Shown here piece by piece: positions 1 to 7,159 of a DNA stretch of 64,000 nt. This stretch comes from Paludibacteraceae bacterium (GTDB taxonomy: Bacteria > Bacteroidota > Bacteroidia > Bacteroidales > Paludibacteraceae). Below the pieces are notes generated by a model. It worked only from the letters and a program-made list of their open reading frames with translations. It was not told the origin of the DNA and did not search any database. The DNA is taken from contig JAFWOU010000011.1 of NCBI GenBank assembly GCA_017509715.1, positions 1 through 64,000 of the forward strand, read 5' to 3'. Position 1 is the first letter of the stretch; every line of letters starts with the position of its first letter. Both the position numbers and the translations under genes were made by a program.

Positions 1-286
1 ATACGGCTCCGGTTTCGACTATATCCAATGCCGAGAACGGGTAGTCGGCTTCATAGAGGGCGTCGAAGATTTCCGTTCCGCGTATGCGTATGTCGGCGAC
101 GACGAGGTTGGACGGAGCGAGGTGTGCGATAGCCAGGATGAACCGCCAATGGCCGTCGGGTGGAACATTTCCTCGTGTACTACGTATTCCAAAGAAGCGT
201 TCGCCGGATCGGCGTACAGAATAGCCGTGAGAGCGGCTGATGGTGCCGGTAAAGCTCCGGCAGTCTTTAGATAGAATGATTTCCAT
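1..286 (-). CDS. Unrecognised small protein, C-terminus cut by window edge
   Basis: An ATG at 286 on the minus strand opens a frame of 95 codons that runs off the left edge without a stop. The visible protein starts MEIILSKDCRSFTG and is rich in Arg and Gly early on. I do not recognise a family. It lies downstream of the 363-827 gene on the same strand, with degenerate GACTTAA repeats between them, so the two may form one small accessory unit. The clean frame, ATG start and same-strand neighbour support a real gene; function is unknown. Confidence 0.55.
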   Translation of the reverse strand, partial: MEIILSKDCRSFTGTISRSHGYSVRRSGERFFGIRSTRGNVPPDGHWRFILAIAHLAPSNLVVADIRIRGTEIFDALYEADYPFSALDIVETGAV

Positions 287-317
287 ATAAATTGTTATTT
301 AAAGGTTTCACATCTCG

Positions 318-352
318 ACTTAAGTCCTACTTAAGTCCTACTTAGGTCTTAC
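318..352. repeat. Degenerate tandem repeat (ACTTAAGTCCT units)
   Basis: Three imperfect copies of ACTTAAGTCCT/ACTTAGGTCTT in a row between two minus-strand genes. A looser GGACTTAA/TGACTTAA run appears at 38459-38504, upstream of another small accessory gene. Confidence 0.7.
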
Positions 353-362
353 TAACCCCTAC

Positions 363-827
363 TCAAGGGATGATTGAGGAGATGGTGAGACCATAGCGTT
401 CGGCGTTTTCACGTGTGCAGACGGGGTAACGTCCTTCGGGTCGGTCGGGTATATCGACCTGGACGAGTGGTATGTGGTCGTTCATCGCTTTGTATAGCGG
501 CGCGCCGTGGAGGAAGATCGACTCGGGCGGTTGGTTGTCGTTGCGAATGTCGGCTTTGGCGATTTTCCAGGCTTCTGCACGGGAGAGTTTAGGGTGAGCG
601 GCACAGAGCTTCTTGACGTATGAGGCTCGTTGGGAGAAGAGGCGACGTGCGGCCTCTTCGCGTTCGGTGATGCGTGTACGGCGTTTGAAGGCATCGTCAC
701 GGTAGATGGTGGCATGGCCGTGGCCGGGTTTGTCAGACTTGTAATGGCGAAAAACTAATCGCTTGCCCATACGGGGCTTTGTGGAGCCGGAGATAGATTT
801 TATTCCGGGCATAAATTCTACTTTCAT
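363..827 (-). CDS. Conserved-looking small basic accessory protein
   Basis: A 154-residue frame from ATG 827. The N-terminus (MKVEFMPGIKSISGSTK) is followed by a Lys/Arg-rich stretch at about 20-60 and an Ala/Glu-rich segment that could be helical at about 55-95. There is no signal peptide or membrane segment. The opening resembles the start of the broken gene at 38627 (MARVIFIDLIDTVRG), which also begins with a short hydrophobic strand and then an S/R-G turn. From memory, small proteins of this shape occur in mobile or phage-derived clusters of Bacteroidales, but I cannot name a family. No promoter of the window's usual type was identified upstream. Confidence 0.6.
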   Translation of the reverse strand: MKVEFMPGIKSISGSTKPRMGKRLVFRHYKSDKPGHGHATIYRDDAFKRRTRITEREEAARRLFSQRASYVKKLCAAHPKLSRAEAWKIAKADIRNDNQPPESIFLHGAPLYKAMNDHIPLVQVDIPDRPEGRYPVCTRENAERYGLTISSIIP

Positions 828-833
828 AATTTT

Positions 834-880
834 TAGTCGTTAGTTGTTGGTCGTTAGTCGTTGGCATTGGCTGTTAGTTA
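834..880. repeat. TAGTCGT/TGGTCGT short tandem repeat
   Basis: Six or so 6-7 bp units (TTAGTCG, TTGGTCG, TTGGCAT, CTGTTAG) lie just upstream of the start at 827. Read on the minus strand they are ACGACTAACGACCA-type units, the same words seen at 12721-12784 and in frame at 62089-62122. Confidence 0.8.
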
Positions 881-1002
881 TTTCTTTAATATGTACACGT
901 ATGTAGAGAAAAAGAGAGATTTTTTGCATTTTTTTTGCACAAAAACTTGTATATTCGGATTATTTGTGAATGAAGTAATTTCTTAGCCCGGAGGTCACGA
1001 TT

Positions 1003-1124
1003 ATTGCAGAGCAATTTTCGGCACGCCCCTTAATAATTTTATACCATCCTAGGCGGAGGCCGCTCCTTCCGAAAGCGGAAGGACGCTCCGCCCTCCGAAT
1101 TTACGTTCGCATCTTTGTGCGAAC
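1003..1124. other. Cluster of three hairpins in a gene-free stretch
   Basis: The 480 bp between 828 and 1307 hold no supported gene. Three consecutive inverted repeats lie here: ATTGC-AGA-GCAAT (1003-1015), a nested stem with GGCGGAG/CTCCGCC outside and TCCTTCCG/CGGAAGGA inside (1052-1092), and GTTCGCA/TGCGAAC (1105-1124). They could be terminators, a structured RNA or mobile-element debris. No T-tract follows the large stem. Confidence 0.5.
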
Positions 1125-1131
1125 AACAATC

Positions 1132-1220
1132 TTTTGACCGAAAAATACTGCTTATGCAAGCATAGGTGACTCCGAGGAATCTTCTCTTTGCACGCAAATC
1201 GATTATTTTTTCGGTCAAAA
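1132..1220. repeat. 14-bp inverted repeat upstream of the toxin-antitoxin pair
   Basis: TTTTGACCGAAAAA (1132-1145) is perfectly inverted at 1207-1220, with about 60 bp between. The right arm ends just before the promoter's -33 element. It may be a bidirectional terminator or a regulatory fold; the long loop makes a simple terminator less likely. Confidence 0.6.
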
Positions 1221-1221
1221 T

Positions 1222-1253
1222 CTTGCATATTCCAAATATTTGTTGTAATTTTG
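1222..1253 (+). promoter_or_regulatory. Bacteroidota-type promoter of the antitoxin-toxin operon
   Basis: CTTG at 1222-1225, exactly 20 bp, then TAATTTTG at 1246-1253 followed by CA. It lies about 55 bp before the antitoxin start. The -7 box is a perfect TAnnTTTG; the -33 box has three of four bases. Confidence 0.75.
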
Positions 1254-1293
1254 CAGGCGAAATGAAATCATATTGACATCAATTAACATCAAA

Positions 1294-1300
1294 AAGGAGG
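1294..1300 (+). promoter_or_regulatory. Strong Shine-Dalgarno (AAGGAGG)
   Basis: AAGGAGG sits 7 nt before ATG 1308. Most genes here, as in Bacteroidota generally, have A/T-rich leaders without such a site. It fixes the start of the antitoxin gene and hints that the cassette came from an organism that relies on Shine-Dalgarno pairing. Confidence 0.8.
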
Positions 1301-1307
1301 AATAATT

Positions 1308-1616
1308 ATGGCACAAACAGCAATGACTGTCCGTGTGGACAATAACGTAAAGCGGCAATTTGATGCCCTCTGTGAGCAATTTGGAATGAGTGTTAATGCG
1401 GCAGTAAATGTCTTTATCAATGCTGTTGTTCGTACGCGCTCTATTCCTTTCACGATTAGCGCTGAAGAGGATCAGACAGGTAAACGCGCATTAGAAGCCT
1501 TTCTCTCTGCAGACCGTTCTGACAGACCGGAAATGACATTGGATGAGATTAACGAAGAGATTCGTAAAGCTCGTCAAGAGCGTAAAGAGCGTTTAGCAAA
1601 AGAAGGTAAAATCTAA
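1308..1616 (+). CDS. RelB/DinJ-family antitoxin
   Basis: A 102-residue protein with an N-terminal ribbon-helix-helix segment at about 5-45 (TVRVDNNVKRQFDALCEQFG, then a hydrophobic helix ending in FINAVV), the pattern of RelB/DinJ antitoxins. The charged C-terminal tail would wrap the toxin. Its stop touches the ATG of the downstream PIN toxin, so the two are translationally coupled. Antitoxins of this kind bind their own promoter, so autoregulation from the 1222-1253 promoter is likely but not shown. DNA here is more AT-rich than in the housekeeping genes. Family assignment is fairly sure; pairing with a PIN toxin in place of RelE/YafQ is the unusual part. Confidence 0.85.
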   Translation: MAQTAMTVRVDNNVKRQFDALCEQFGMSVNAAVNVFINAVVRTRSIPFTISAEEDQTGKRALEAFLSADRSDRPEMTLDEINEEIRKARQERKERLAKEGKI

Positions 1617-2033
1617 ATGGCGAAGTGTATGGTATATGCAGTAATTGACACAAACGTATTTGTGTCTGCGTACATGACGCACAATCTGGAATCTGCGACT
1701 TCAAAAGTCGTTCAACTATTATTTAAAGGTGAAATAAACATTTTGTATAACGACGAAATAATCGCTGAATATGTAGATGTTCTTTCACGTCCTCATCTTC
1801 GAATAAACCCAGTAGAACGGGATACGTTATTGGCTCATATTCGAAAGAACGGAGTTTATACGAATCGAACCTCATTTGGTGAGATGTTGATTGATGAGGA
1901 TGACCGTGTTTTCTATGAAGTAACACTTTCTGAGGAAGATTCGTTCCTTGTCACAGGCAACTTGAAGCATTTTCCGATTGATCCGCGAGTAGTAACTCCG
2001 GTACAAATGCTGCAAATTCTTGGAGAAGAATAA
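1617..2033 (+). CDS. PIN-domain toxin (putative ribonuclease)
   Basis: A 138-residue protein. Acidic residues typical of a PIN active site are visible: Asp in VIDTNVFVSA near residue 11, Glu in the IIAEYVDVLSRP segment near 49, and a DEDD cluster near 89-92. The order and spacing fit the COG1569-type PIN toxins, which would cleave RNA and be held off by the antitoxin. ATG 1617 directly follows the antitoxin stop; an internal Met five codons later is an alternative start. AT-rich composition matches the antitoxin gene. Confidence is high for PIN fold, moderate for toxin activity. Confidence 0.85.
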   Translation: MAKCMVYAVIDTNVFVSAYMTHNLESATSKVVQLLFKGEINILYNDEIIAEYVDVLSRPHLRINPVERDTLLAHIRKNGVYTNRTSFGEMLIDEDDRVFYEVTLSEEDSFLVTGNLKHFPIDPRVVTPVQMLQILGEE

Positions 2034-2120
2034 CTTTTTTCTCTACAATACGTCAAAGATCACAGAACTACTCCCCTCAGTATTCGGGGGAATTGATTTG
2101 CGCAGCTATTGACCTTTCGT

Positions 2121-2199
2121 AAGCCATCAGCCAGGTCGTCAGCTATCAGCTATCAGCCATCAGCCGTCAGAAAGCCGAATGCTGAATGCTGAAAGCCTA
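2121..2199. repeat. CAGCCAT/CAGCTAT short tandem repeat
   Basis: Runs of AAGCCATCAGCC, GTCAGCTATCAGC, TATCAGCCATCAGCC, followed by two CGAATGCTGAATGCTGA units. It fills the space between the toxin stop and the next terminator hairpin. The same CAGCC words occur in frame inside the peptidase gene (about 8343-8371) and the phosphorylase gene (about 57303-57326). Confidence 0.8.
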
Positions 2200-2200
2200 C

Positions 2201-2231
2201 AAAAAAAATCGCTCTCTGGGCGATTTTTTTT
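2201..2231 (+). terminator. Hairpin terminator merged with the next promoter
   Basis: Twelve bp arms AAAAAAAATCGC (2201-2212) and GCGATTTTTTTT (2220-2231) with a 7-nt loop. The final T's are also the TTT of the downstream -33 TTTG at 2229-2232. Confidence 0.75.
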
Positions 2232-2260
2232 GCATATATCGGAAAAAAGCAGTAATTTTG
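2229..2260 (+). promoter_or_regulatory. Promoter of the BRO-N gene
   Basis: TTTG (2229-2232), 20 bp, TAATTTTG (2253-2260), then CAGGCGG. It lies inside the longest possible open frame, which shows that the upstream in-frame Met at 2179 cannot be the start from this promoter. Confidence 0.8.
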
Positions 2261-2280
2261 CAGGCGGAATAGATATTACT

Positions 2281-3150
2281 ATGGAAGACAATTTCGCTAT
2301 ACAACTTTTCGAGGGTAAGAAAGTTCGCATCGTATGGGACGAGGAGCAGGAGAAGTACTATTTCTCAGTTGTAGATATAGTACAAGTGTTAACTGATAGT
2401 ACAAATCCTACGGACTATCTTAAGAAAATACGGAAGCGTGATCCTGAGTTGGGTTCGTTCCTAGGGACAAATTGTCCCCAGGTAGAAATGCTCACTTTTA
2501 CCGGCAAGAAACGGAAGACGTTGGCCGCTGATTTACAGGGAATTTTCCGCATCATTCAATCCGTCCCATCCAAGAAGGCAGAGCCTGTCAAGCAGTGGCT
2601 TGCACAATTGGGACAGCAGCGTATTGACCAGATGATAGACCCGGAACTGACGTTCCAAATGGCGGTTGAGGATTATCGTCGTCAGGGCTATTCCGACAAG
2701 TGGATCAACGAGCGCATGCGTTCCATAGAGATGCGCAAAGAGTTGACAGACGAATGGCAGCGCGCAGGCATCACGGAGCATCGGGATTTTGCTATCCTGA
2801 CGAACGTACTGACCAAGGCCTGGAGCGGCATGACTACCGGCGAGTACAAGCGCCATAAGGGACTGACGAAAGAGAACCTGCGCGACAACATGACCAATAT
2901 CGAACTTGCGCTCAATACGCTTGCCGAGGTTACTGCTACCGAGATCTCTCGTCAACGCAATCCGAAAGGTATGGTGCAAAGTGCACAAACAGCCCAAGAG
3001 GGTGGTGAGGTGGCTCGTAGTGCTCGTGCCGACATTGAAAGCCGCTTAGGTCGCTCCGTCATCTCTTCCGAACGTGCTTCCGACTATCTCCACCCCATCG
3101 AAGATGCCCCTGCGCAAGAATTACCATTAGACGAGGACAAAGACAAATAA
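2281..3150 (+). CDS. BRO-N (Bro/DinD-like) DNA-binding protein
   Basis: Start chosen at ATG 2281, 20 bp after the promoter's -7 box; this gives 289 residues. The N-terminal ~100 residues (FEGKKVRIVWDEEQEKYYFS, VVDIVQVL, then a DYLKKIRKRDPEL helix) match the BRO-N fold found in phage antirepressors and DinD-type proteins. The middle and C-terminal part (about 130-240, YRRQGYSDKWINERM, then a KEYKRHKGL-like stretch) matches the accessory region common in bacterial members. The last 45 residues look disordered and acidic. No signal peptide, so it acts in the cytoplasm, probably on DNA. It stands alone between two terminators. Proteins of this class are often scattered singly in Bacteroidota genomes; the target is unknown. 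Confidence 0.8.
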   Translation: MEDNFAIQLFEGKKVRIVWDEEQEKYYFSVVDIVQVLTDSTNPTDYLKKIRKRDPELGSFLGTNCPQVEMLTFTGKKRKTLAADLQGIFRIIQSVPSKKAEPVKQWLAQLGQQRIDQMIDPELTFQMAVEDYRRQGYSDKWINERMRSIEMRKELTDEWQRAGITEHRDFAILTNVLTKAWSGMTTGEYKRHKGLTKENLRDNMTNIELALNTLAEVTATEISRQRNPKGMVQSAQTAQEGGEVARSARADIESRLGRSVISSERASDYLHPIEDAPAQELPLDEDKDK

Positions 3151-3211
3151 TCCATAAAATTCCTCTCCGGCGGTTACGTCCCCATCCATGACGTAAAACC
3201 GGAGCGTGCTT

Positions 3212-3241
3212 GCCGACCTCTGCAAAGGGGGCGGCGTTTTT
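3212..3241 (+). terminator. Intrinsic terminator after the BRO-N gene
   Basis: GCCGACCTC/GGGGGCGGC-type stem with loop TGCAAA and a GTTTTTG tail. A second imperfect hairpin (GGTTACGTC/GACGTAAAACC) lies just before it at about 3172-3200. Confidence 0.6.
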
Positions 3242-3252
3242 GTTCTATTTGT

Positions 3253-3267
3253 CAATTTTTCTACATT
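3253..3267 (+). promoter_or_regulatory. Candidate operator CAATTTTTCTACATT, copy 1
   Basis: Fifteen bp identical to 27775-27789, and in both places starting exactly 54 bp before the TAATTTTG box of a promoter that drives a C-terminally tagged secreted protein. Inferred regulator site. Confidence 0.5.
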
Positions 3268-3282
3268 ATTAGCGAAAATATG

Positions 3283-3314
3283 CACACGCGTATGCGGGAA
3301 AAGCAGTAATTTTG
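3283..3314 (+). promoter_or_regulatory. Promoter with good -7 and poor -33 box
   Basis: AAAAGCAGTAATTTTG ends at 3314 and matches the other promoters here, but the -33 position reads CACA. A weak -33 is consistent with dependence on an activator at the shared upstream block. Confidence 0.55.
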
Positions 3315-3392
3315 TACTCAATATTAAAATGTCTCAAAAAAAACTATGCAACCCGCAGGAATAGACTAACTGAAGAACCAGATACAGAGAGT

Positions 3393-4493
3393 ATGAAACG
3401 CACGATTTGCATGGCTGCGGCGGGGCTCATGACGGCCCTGGCAGCATGGGCTGCAAGCCCGATCAACTATGACGGTACGACGCTAACTTGGAACAACGAG
3501 TTTACCCGCACGGAATGCGGCACGATGTCGAAAAACGTGATGCCGGAGACGAGCGGCATGGCCTGCTCGCGCACGACGCCGGGCTATCTATGGGCACACG
3601 GCGATGAGAACACCGGCTCGAACAAGAAGATCGTAGCTATCCAGCCCAGCGGTACGCTCGCGATGACCCTGACCATCTCGGGCGATGCGGGACGCGACGA
3701 CTGGGAAGATATAGCTACCGGCGTATACGGCGGTCAGAACTACCTCTTCATCGGCGCTTTCGGCGATAACGACCTGGCATACAACGACAAGTACTATATC
3801 TACTACTGTCCGGAGCCGGCGATCACCAGCGGCACGAAGAGCGCCACGGTAAGCTTTATCAAGTTCGGCTATCCGGACAACCAAGCCCACAACACCGAGA
3901 CACTCATGTACGACAACCAGGAGCAGATGTTCTATATCGTCGATAAGGTGGATGGCGGCATATGCCACCTCTATAAGTTACCCTTCCGCACCGACTACGG
4001 CACGGGCGTACAGCGGCTGACCGAGGTATGCGCTCTGGGCAACGGATCGAAGTTCAACTACTGCACCGGTGGCGACATTTCGCCCGACGGCCGATGGATG
4101 GCTATCAAGAGCAAACCCTACGTGCTGCTCTGGGAGCGTCAGGGTTCGGAGAGCCTGAGCGCCACGGCCCAGCGCCGTCCGCAACAGGTAGCAGCCTATG
4201 TGGAAGAGAAGCAGGGCGAGTCGCTGGCATGGCTCGACTCCACGACGTTCTACACTACGAGCGACCATAAGAAAGATACACCGATCTATAAGTACGTACG
4301 TACGTTCGGTTCGACGGAGACTCCGGGCGATGCAACAGACGTCGAGGAAGTACAAAGTGACAAGGTACAAAGTGACAAAGTACAAAGTGACCAAGGACAA
4401 AGTGACCAAGTACAAAAAGTGCTCATAAACGGACAACTGTATATTCTACGGGGATCGAGTATCTACAGCCAGGATGGCCGTCAGATACGTTAG
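3393..4493 (+). CDS. Secreted protein with C-terminal tag, function unknown
   Basis: Start at ATG 3393 (MKRTICMAAAGLMTALAAWA), the first Met with a signal peptide; 366 residues. The body contains NETSGMACSRTTPG-like and GDISPDGRWMAIKSKPYVLLW motifs that suggest a beta-propeller or esterase-like beta fold, as in proteins annotated SdiA-regulated or phytase-like; this is only a guess. Residues about 319-342 are a tandem VQSDK repeat encoded by 15-bp units. The C-terminus (VLINGQLYILRGSSIYSQDG) belongs to the tag family shared with the genes at 27888, 32293, 33182, 39113, 42329 and 53080. Likely exported to periplasm or surface. Monocistronic, with a terminator-like inverted repeat behind it. 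Confidence 0.7.
   Translation: MKRTICMAAAGLMTALAAWAASPINYDGTTLTWNNEFTRTECGTMSKNVMPETSGMACSRTTPGYLWAHGDENTGSNKKIVAIQPSGTLAMTLTISGDAGRDDWEDIATGVYGGQNYLFIGAFGDNDLAYNDKYYIYYCPEPAITSGTKSATVSFIKFGYPDNQAHNTETLMYDNQEQMFYIVDKVDGGICHLYKLPFRTDYGTGVQRLTEVCALGNGSKFNYCTGGDISPDGRWMAIKSKPYVLLWERQGSESLSATAQRRPQQVAAYVEEKQGESLAWLDSTTFYTTSDHKKDTPIYKYVRTFGSTETPGDATDVEEVQSDKVQSDKVQSDQGQSDQVQKVLINGQLYILRGSSIYSQDGRQIR
4348..4419 (+). repeat. In-frame 15-bp tandem repeat (VQSDK units)
   Basis: Five imperfect copies of GTACAAAGTGACAAG directly before the C-terminal tag of the enclosing gene. Unit length is a multiple of three, so copy number can change without breaking the frame. Confidence 0.85.
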
Positions 4494-4505
4494 AATGTAA
4501 AGAAG

Positions 4506-4554
4506 GTACAAAAAAAATCGGCATTCTCTTGCGAGTGTCGATTTTTTTTTGTAC
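4506..4554 (+). terminator. Inverted repeat/terminator overlapping the next promoter
   Basis: Left arm GTACAAAAAAAATCG (4506-4520) and right arm CGATTTTTTTTTTGTAC (4539-4554, two extra T). The right arm is the spacer of the promoter 4528-4559, and the -7 box starts inside it. Confidence 0.6.
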
Positions 4555-4559
4555 CTTTG
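4528..4559 (+). promoter_or_regulatory. Promoter of the PCMD gene and following genes
   Basis: CTTG (4528-4531), 20 bp, TACCTTTG (4552-4559), then CAGCCG, 29 bp before ATG 4589. Confidence 0.7.
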
Positions 4560-4588
4560 CAGCCGAAATTGGAGAAAACCGCTTTTAG

Positions 4589-5557
4589 ATGCAACGAATC
4601 ATACGAATTATAGTGTTTGTGCTGGGGCTCGCGTTCGCGCATAGCGCGTATGCTGAGCGGGTGGAGCAGGTGCCCTTTGGCACGATGGAGTCGTGGACGA
4701 CGCGTTATATCAAGGAGTCGCGCCTGATCGGCGGCCAGACCCGCACGCTCTACTGCATCGGCCCCAACCGCGTACTCACGGAGAATGCCGCCTATGCGTA
4801 CTCGGGCAAATGGACCAACCCCTGGACCTGCAGCAATGCGTACGCCAAGGTAGCCGGCATAGAGAAGGGCTCGTGTACCGCCAGCCCCGAGAAGCGACCC
4901 GGTGGCGGCACGTGTGCAAGGCTGGACGTCAAGATGCAGGAGGTGAAGGTGCTGGGCATGATCGATATATCGGTGCTGGCAGCCGGCACGCTCTTCTGGG
5001 GCCGTACGCTGGAGCCCATCACCTCGGCCAAGGATCCGTACCGCTACCTGGATATGGGTGTGCCCTTCACGAAGCGGCCGAAGGCCCTCATGTTCGACTA
5101 TCGCTGCCAGGTATCGCCCGAGACATGGGTATGGGTGGCCAAAGGACTCACGGCCCCCAAGAAGCAGCAGGGCCAGCATGACGAGTGCGAGGTGTATATG
5201 TTTCTGCAGAAGCGTTGGGAGACACCCGACGGCCAGCTGCATGCCGTACGCGTAGCGACTGCCTACGAGCGCTTCGGCAAGACCCAGACGACCTGGGCGG
5301 ACGGCCACCGTCTGCCGCTTCACTACGGCGACATTACGGGCAAGGCGTTCTACAAGCCCTATATGGGTTTCGTAAAACCCTTCCGCGCCGTGAACAGCAA
5401 GGGCAAGAACGTGCCCATCCGGGAGGAAGGCTGGGACGGCAACGCTACGCCGACGCATGCCGTGCTGATGATGACCTCCAGCCGCTTTGAGGCCTTCACC
5501 GGCCACGAGGGCAACACGCTATGGATCGACAATGTACGACTGGTATATGATGAATAA
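4589..5557 (+). CDS. PCMD-domain secreted protein
   Basis: A 322-residue protein with a cleavable signal peptide (MQRIIRIIVFVLGLAFAHSA, then YAERV). After a short leader the sequence fits the PCMD (putative carbohydrate metabolism) fold: a GTARLDVK-like strand at about 110, GTLFWGRTLEP near 133, MGVPFTKRPKALMFDYR near 155-171, and a C-terminal IDNVRLVYDE strand. PCMD is a beta-sandwich found in Bacteroidota surface proteins and thought to bind carbohydrate. The promoter fits well. The GT2 gene begins 9 bp downstream, so they are probably cotranscribed. Ligand unknown. Confidence 0.75.
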   Translation: MQRIIRIIVFVLGLAFAHSAYAERVEQVPFGTMESWTTRYIKESRLIGGQTRTLYCIGPNRVLTENAAYAYSGKWTNPWTCSNAYAKVAGIEKGSCTASPEKRPGGGTCARLDVKMQEVKVLGMIDISVLAAGTLFWGRTLEPITSAKDPYRYLDMGVPFTKRPKALMFDYRCQVSPETWVWVAKGLTAPKKQQGQHDECEVYMFLQKRWETPDGQLHAVRVATAYERFGKTQTTWADGHRLPLHYGDITGKAFYKPYMGFVKPFRAVNSKGKNVPIREEGWDGNATPTHAVLMMTSSRFEAFTGHEGNTLWIDNVRLVYDE

Positions 5558-5566
5558 GACGAGGCT

Positions 5567-6745
5567 ATGCTGAATGAAGAACTGATGACATACTTGCTGA
5601 GGTTTACCACATTGGACATCGTGCTGCTGGCCGTGGCCGGCGCACTATGGTGCTACCTGATGTACTATGCGATACGCTACCTGGGGGCTGTCAGCCGCCG
5701 CCGGCCGAAGACGACCGATGCGCCCGAGGCCGAAACGGAGACGAAACCGCTGCCCGGCGTGAGCGTGGTGGTATGTGCGCGCAACGAGGGCGAGCACCTG
5801 GAGGCCTACCTGCAGTCGCTGCTCTCGCAAGACTATCCGGAGTATGAGGTGATCGTGGTGAACGACGGTTCGCAGGACGATACGCGCGACGTGCTGGACC
5901 GCTACAGCCGTCAGTACGACCGACTGCATACCACGTTCGTACCGGCCGGTGCGCGCGTGATGAGCACCAAGAAGCTGGGCCTCACCCTGGCCGCCAAGTC
6001 GGCACGGTATGACTACCTGCTGCTGACGGATGCTGACTGCCGTCCCGAATCCAATCAGTGGATCCGCGAGATGGTGGCACCCTTTGCCCAGACGGGCATC
6101 GAGGTGGTGATCGGCTACGGAGGCTATTTCTACGAACCCGGTATGGTCAACCGCCTGACGCGTTACCAGACGCTCTACAGCGGACTGCAGTATATGGGTG
6201 CCGCCCTATGCGGTCATCCGTACATGGGCGTGGGTCGCAACTTGGCCTACTCGAAGGCGCTCTTCTTCCGTAGCGGCGGCTTCACCGACACGATGCACCT
6301 GCGTTCGGGCGACGATGACCTGTTTGTCAACAAGGTAGCTACCGCCCGCAACACGGCCGTAGTGAGCTCGAGAGAGAGCATCACGTGGTCGGAGAGTAAG
6401 CATACCTGGCACGATTGGCTCATACAGCGCCGCCGCCACCTGAGCGTCTCGCATGCCTACCGTTGGCAGACCAAGCTATGGCTGGGCATCGAACCCGCGG
6501 TGCGCGGACTATGGTACGTATCGCTCATCCTGATAGGCATCCTGGCGCACCCTATCACATGGGTGGCCGCACTGCTGCTGGCGCTGGTGCGTGGCATCAC
6601 CCTGGTGGTTGTCATTAACCACGGTGCACAACGCTTAGGCGAACGCAGCTTCGGCGCGTGGCGCCTATGGTGGTACGACTTGTCGATGCCGGTACTCACC
6701 CTCTTGCTCATGAACCCGCACGGACAGAAGAATCCGACATGGTAA
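5567..6745 (+). CDS. Membrane GT2 glycosyltransferase
   Basis: A 392-residue inner-membrane glycosyltransferase. One N-terminal membrane helix at about 15-37; then the GT2 core with SVVVCARNEG near 65, VIVVNDGSQDDT near 93, the metal-binding LTDADCRP near 145, a GDDDLFVNK acceptor segment near 245 and a QRRRHLS (QxxRW-like) motif near 288; C-terminal membrane helices from about 310. It would transfer a nucleotide sugar to a growing glycan at the membrane. ATG 5567 is nine bp after the PCMD stop. Its C-terminal layout resembles the GT part of the fused gene at 10114, so the two may be paralogues. Sugar and product are unknown. Confidence 0.85.
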   Translation: MLNEELMTYLLRFTTLDIVLLAVAGALWCYLMYYAIRYLGAVSRRRPKTTDAPEAETETKPLPGVSVVVCARNEGEHLEAYLQSLLSQDYPEYEVIVVNDGSQDDTRDVLDRYSRQYDRLHTTFVPAGARVMSTKKLGLTLAAKSARYDYLLLTDADCRPESNQWIREMVAPFAQTGIEVVIGYGGYFYEPGMVNRLTRYQTLYSGLQYMGAALCGHPYMGVGRNLAYSKALFFRSGGFTDTMHLRSGDDDLFVNKVATARNTAVVSSRESITWSESKHTWHDWLIQRRRHLSVSHAYRWQTKLWLGIEPAVRGLWYVSLILIGILAHPITWVAALLLALVRGITLVVVINHGAQRLGERSFGAWRLWWYDLSMPVLTLLLMNPHGQKNPTW

Positions 6746-6747
6746 TA

Positions 6748-6787
6748 AACCTATAAACTAATCAACCTATAAACTAATCAACTATCT
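6748..6787. repeat. CTATAAACTAATCAAC tandem repeat
   Basis: Two copies of CCTATAAACTAATCAA in the short gap before the DUF3467 gene. Related CTAATAAA words occur at 28664-28700. Confidence 0.75.
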
Positions 6788-6792
6788 ATATT

Positions 6793-7116
6793 ATGGCTGA
6801 ACAAAATCAACAACTTAGCGTTAACATCCCGCAGGACAAGGCTACGGGAGTATTTTCCAACTTGGCACTGATTGCACATACTCCTACGGAGTTCGTGCTG
6901 GATTTCGCACAGATGATGCCTGGACTGAAGCAGGCTAACGTGGTGTCGCGCATCGTGACCACTCCGGAGCATGCAAAACGTCTGCTCGCAGCGCTGCAAG
7001 ACAACGTGGCGAAGTACGAGAAACAATTCGGTACCATCAAAAACCCCGGCAATAACCAGAATCGTCCGATCCCGGGTTCGACCTATCCGATGTCGTTCGG
7101 TGGCGGGGAAGCGTAG
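6793..7116 (+). CDS. DUF3467 family protein
   Basis: A 107-residue cytoplasmic protein: core at about 8-80 with the family's pattern (GVFSNLALIAHTPTEFVLDF, AQMMPG, then RIVTTPEHAKRLLAALQDN). The Gly/Pro-rich C-terminal tail is variable. Molecular role is not established. It sits between the GT2 gene and the nucleoside phosphorylase on the same strand. Confidence 0.85.
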   Translation: MAEQNQQLSVNIPQDKATGVFSNLALIAHTPTEFVLDFAQMMPGLKQANVVSRIVTTPEHAKRLLAALQDNVAKYEKQFGTIKNPGNNQNRPIPGSTYPMSFGGGEA

Positions 7117-7120
7117 ATAA

Positions 7121-7144
7121 AGTTTAGAGTTTAGAGTTTAAAGT
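7121..7144. repeat. GTTTAGA tandem repeat
   Basis: AGTTTAGAGTTTAGAGTTTAAAG: three 7-bp units between the DUF3467 stop and the phosphorylase start. Confidence 0.75.
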
Positions 7145-7159
7145 AAATACCTATATATC

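Noticed and set aside
2179..2280. Upstream in-frame start for the BRO-N gene
   Set aside because: The segment contains the terminator and the promoter's -7 box, so transcripts from that promoter cannot include it.
4348..4419. CRISPR array
   Set aside because: Units are 15 bp, contiguous, without spacers, and translated in frame; no cas genes are in the window. The same holds for the other tandem repeats.
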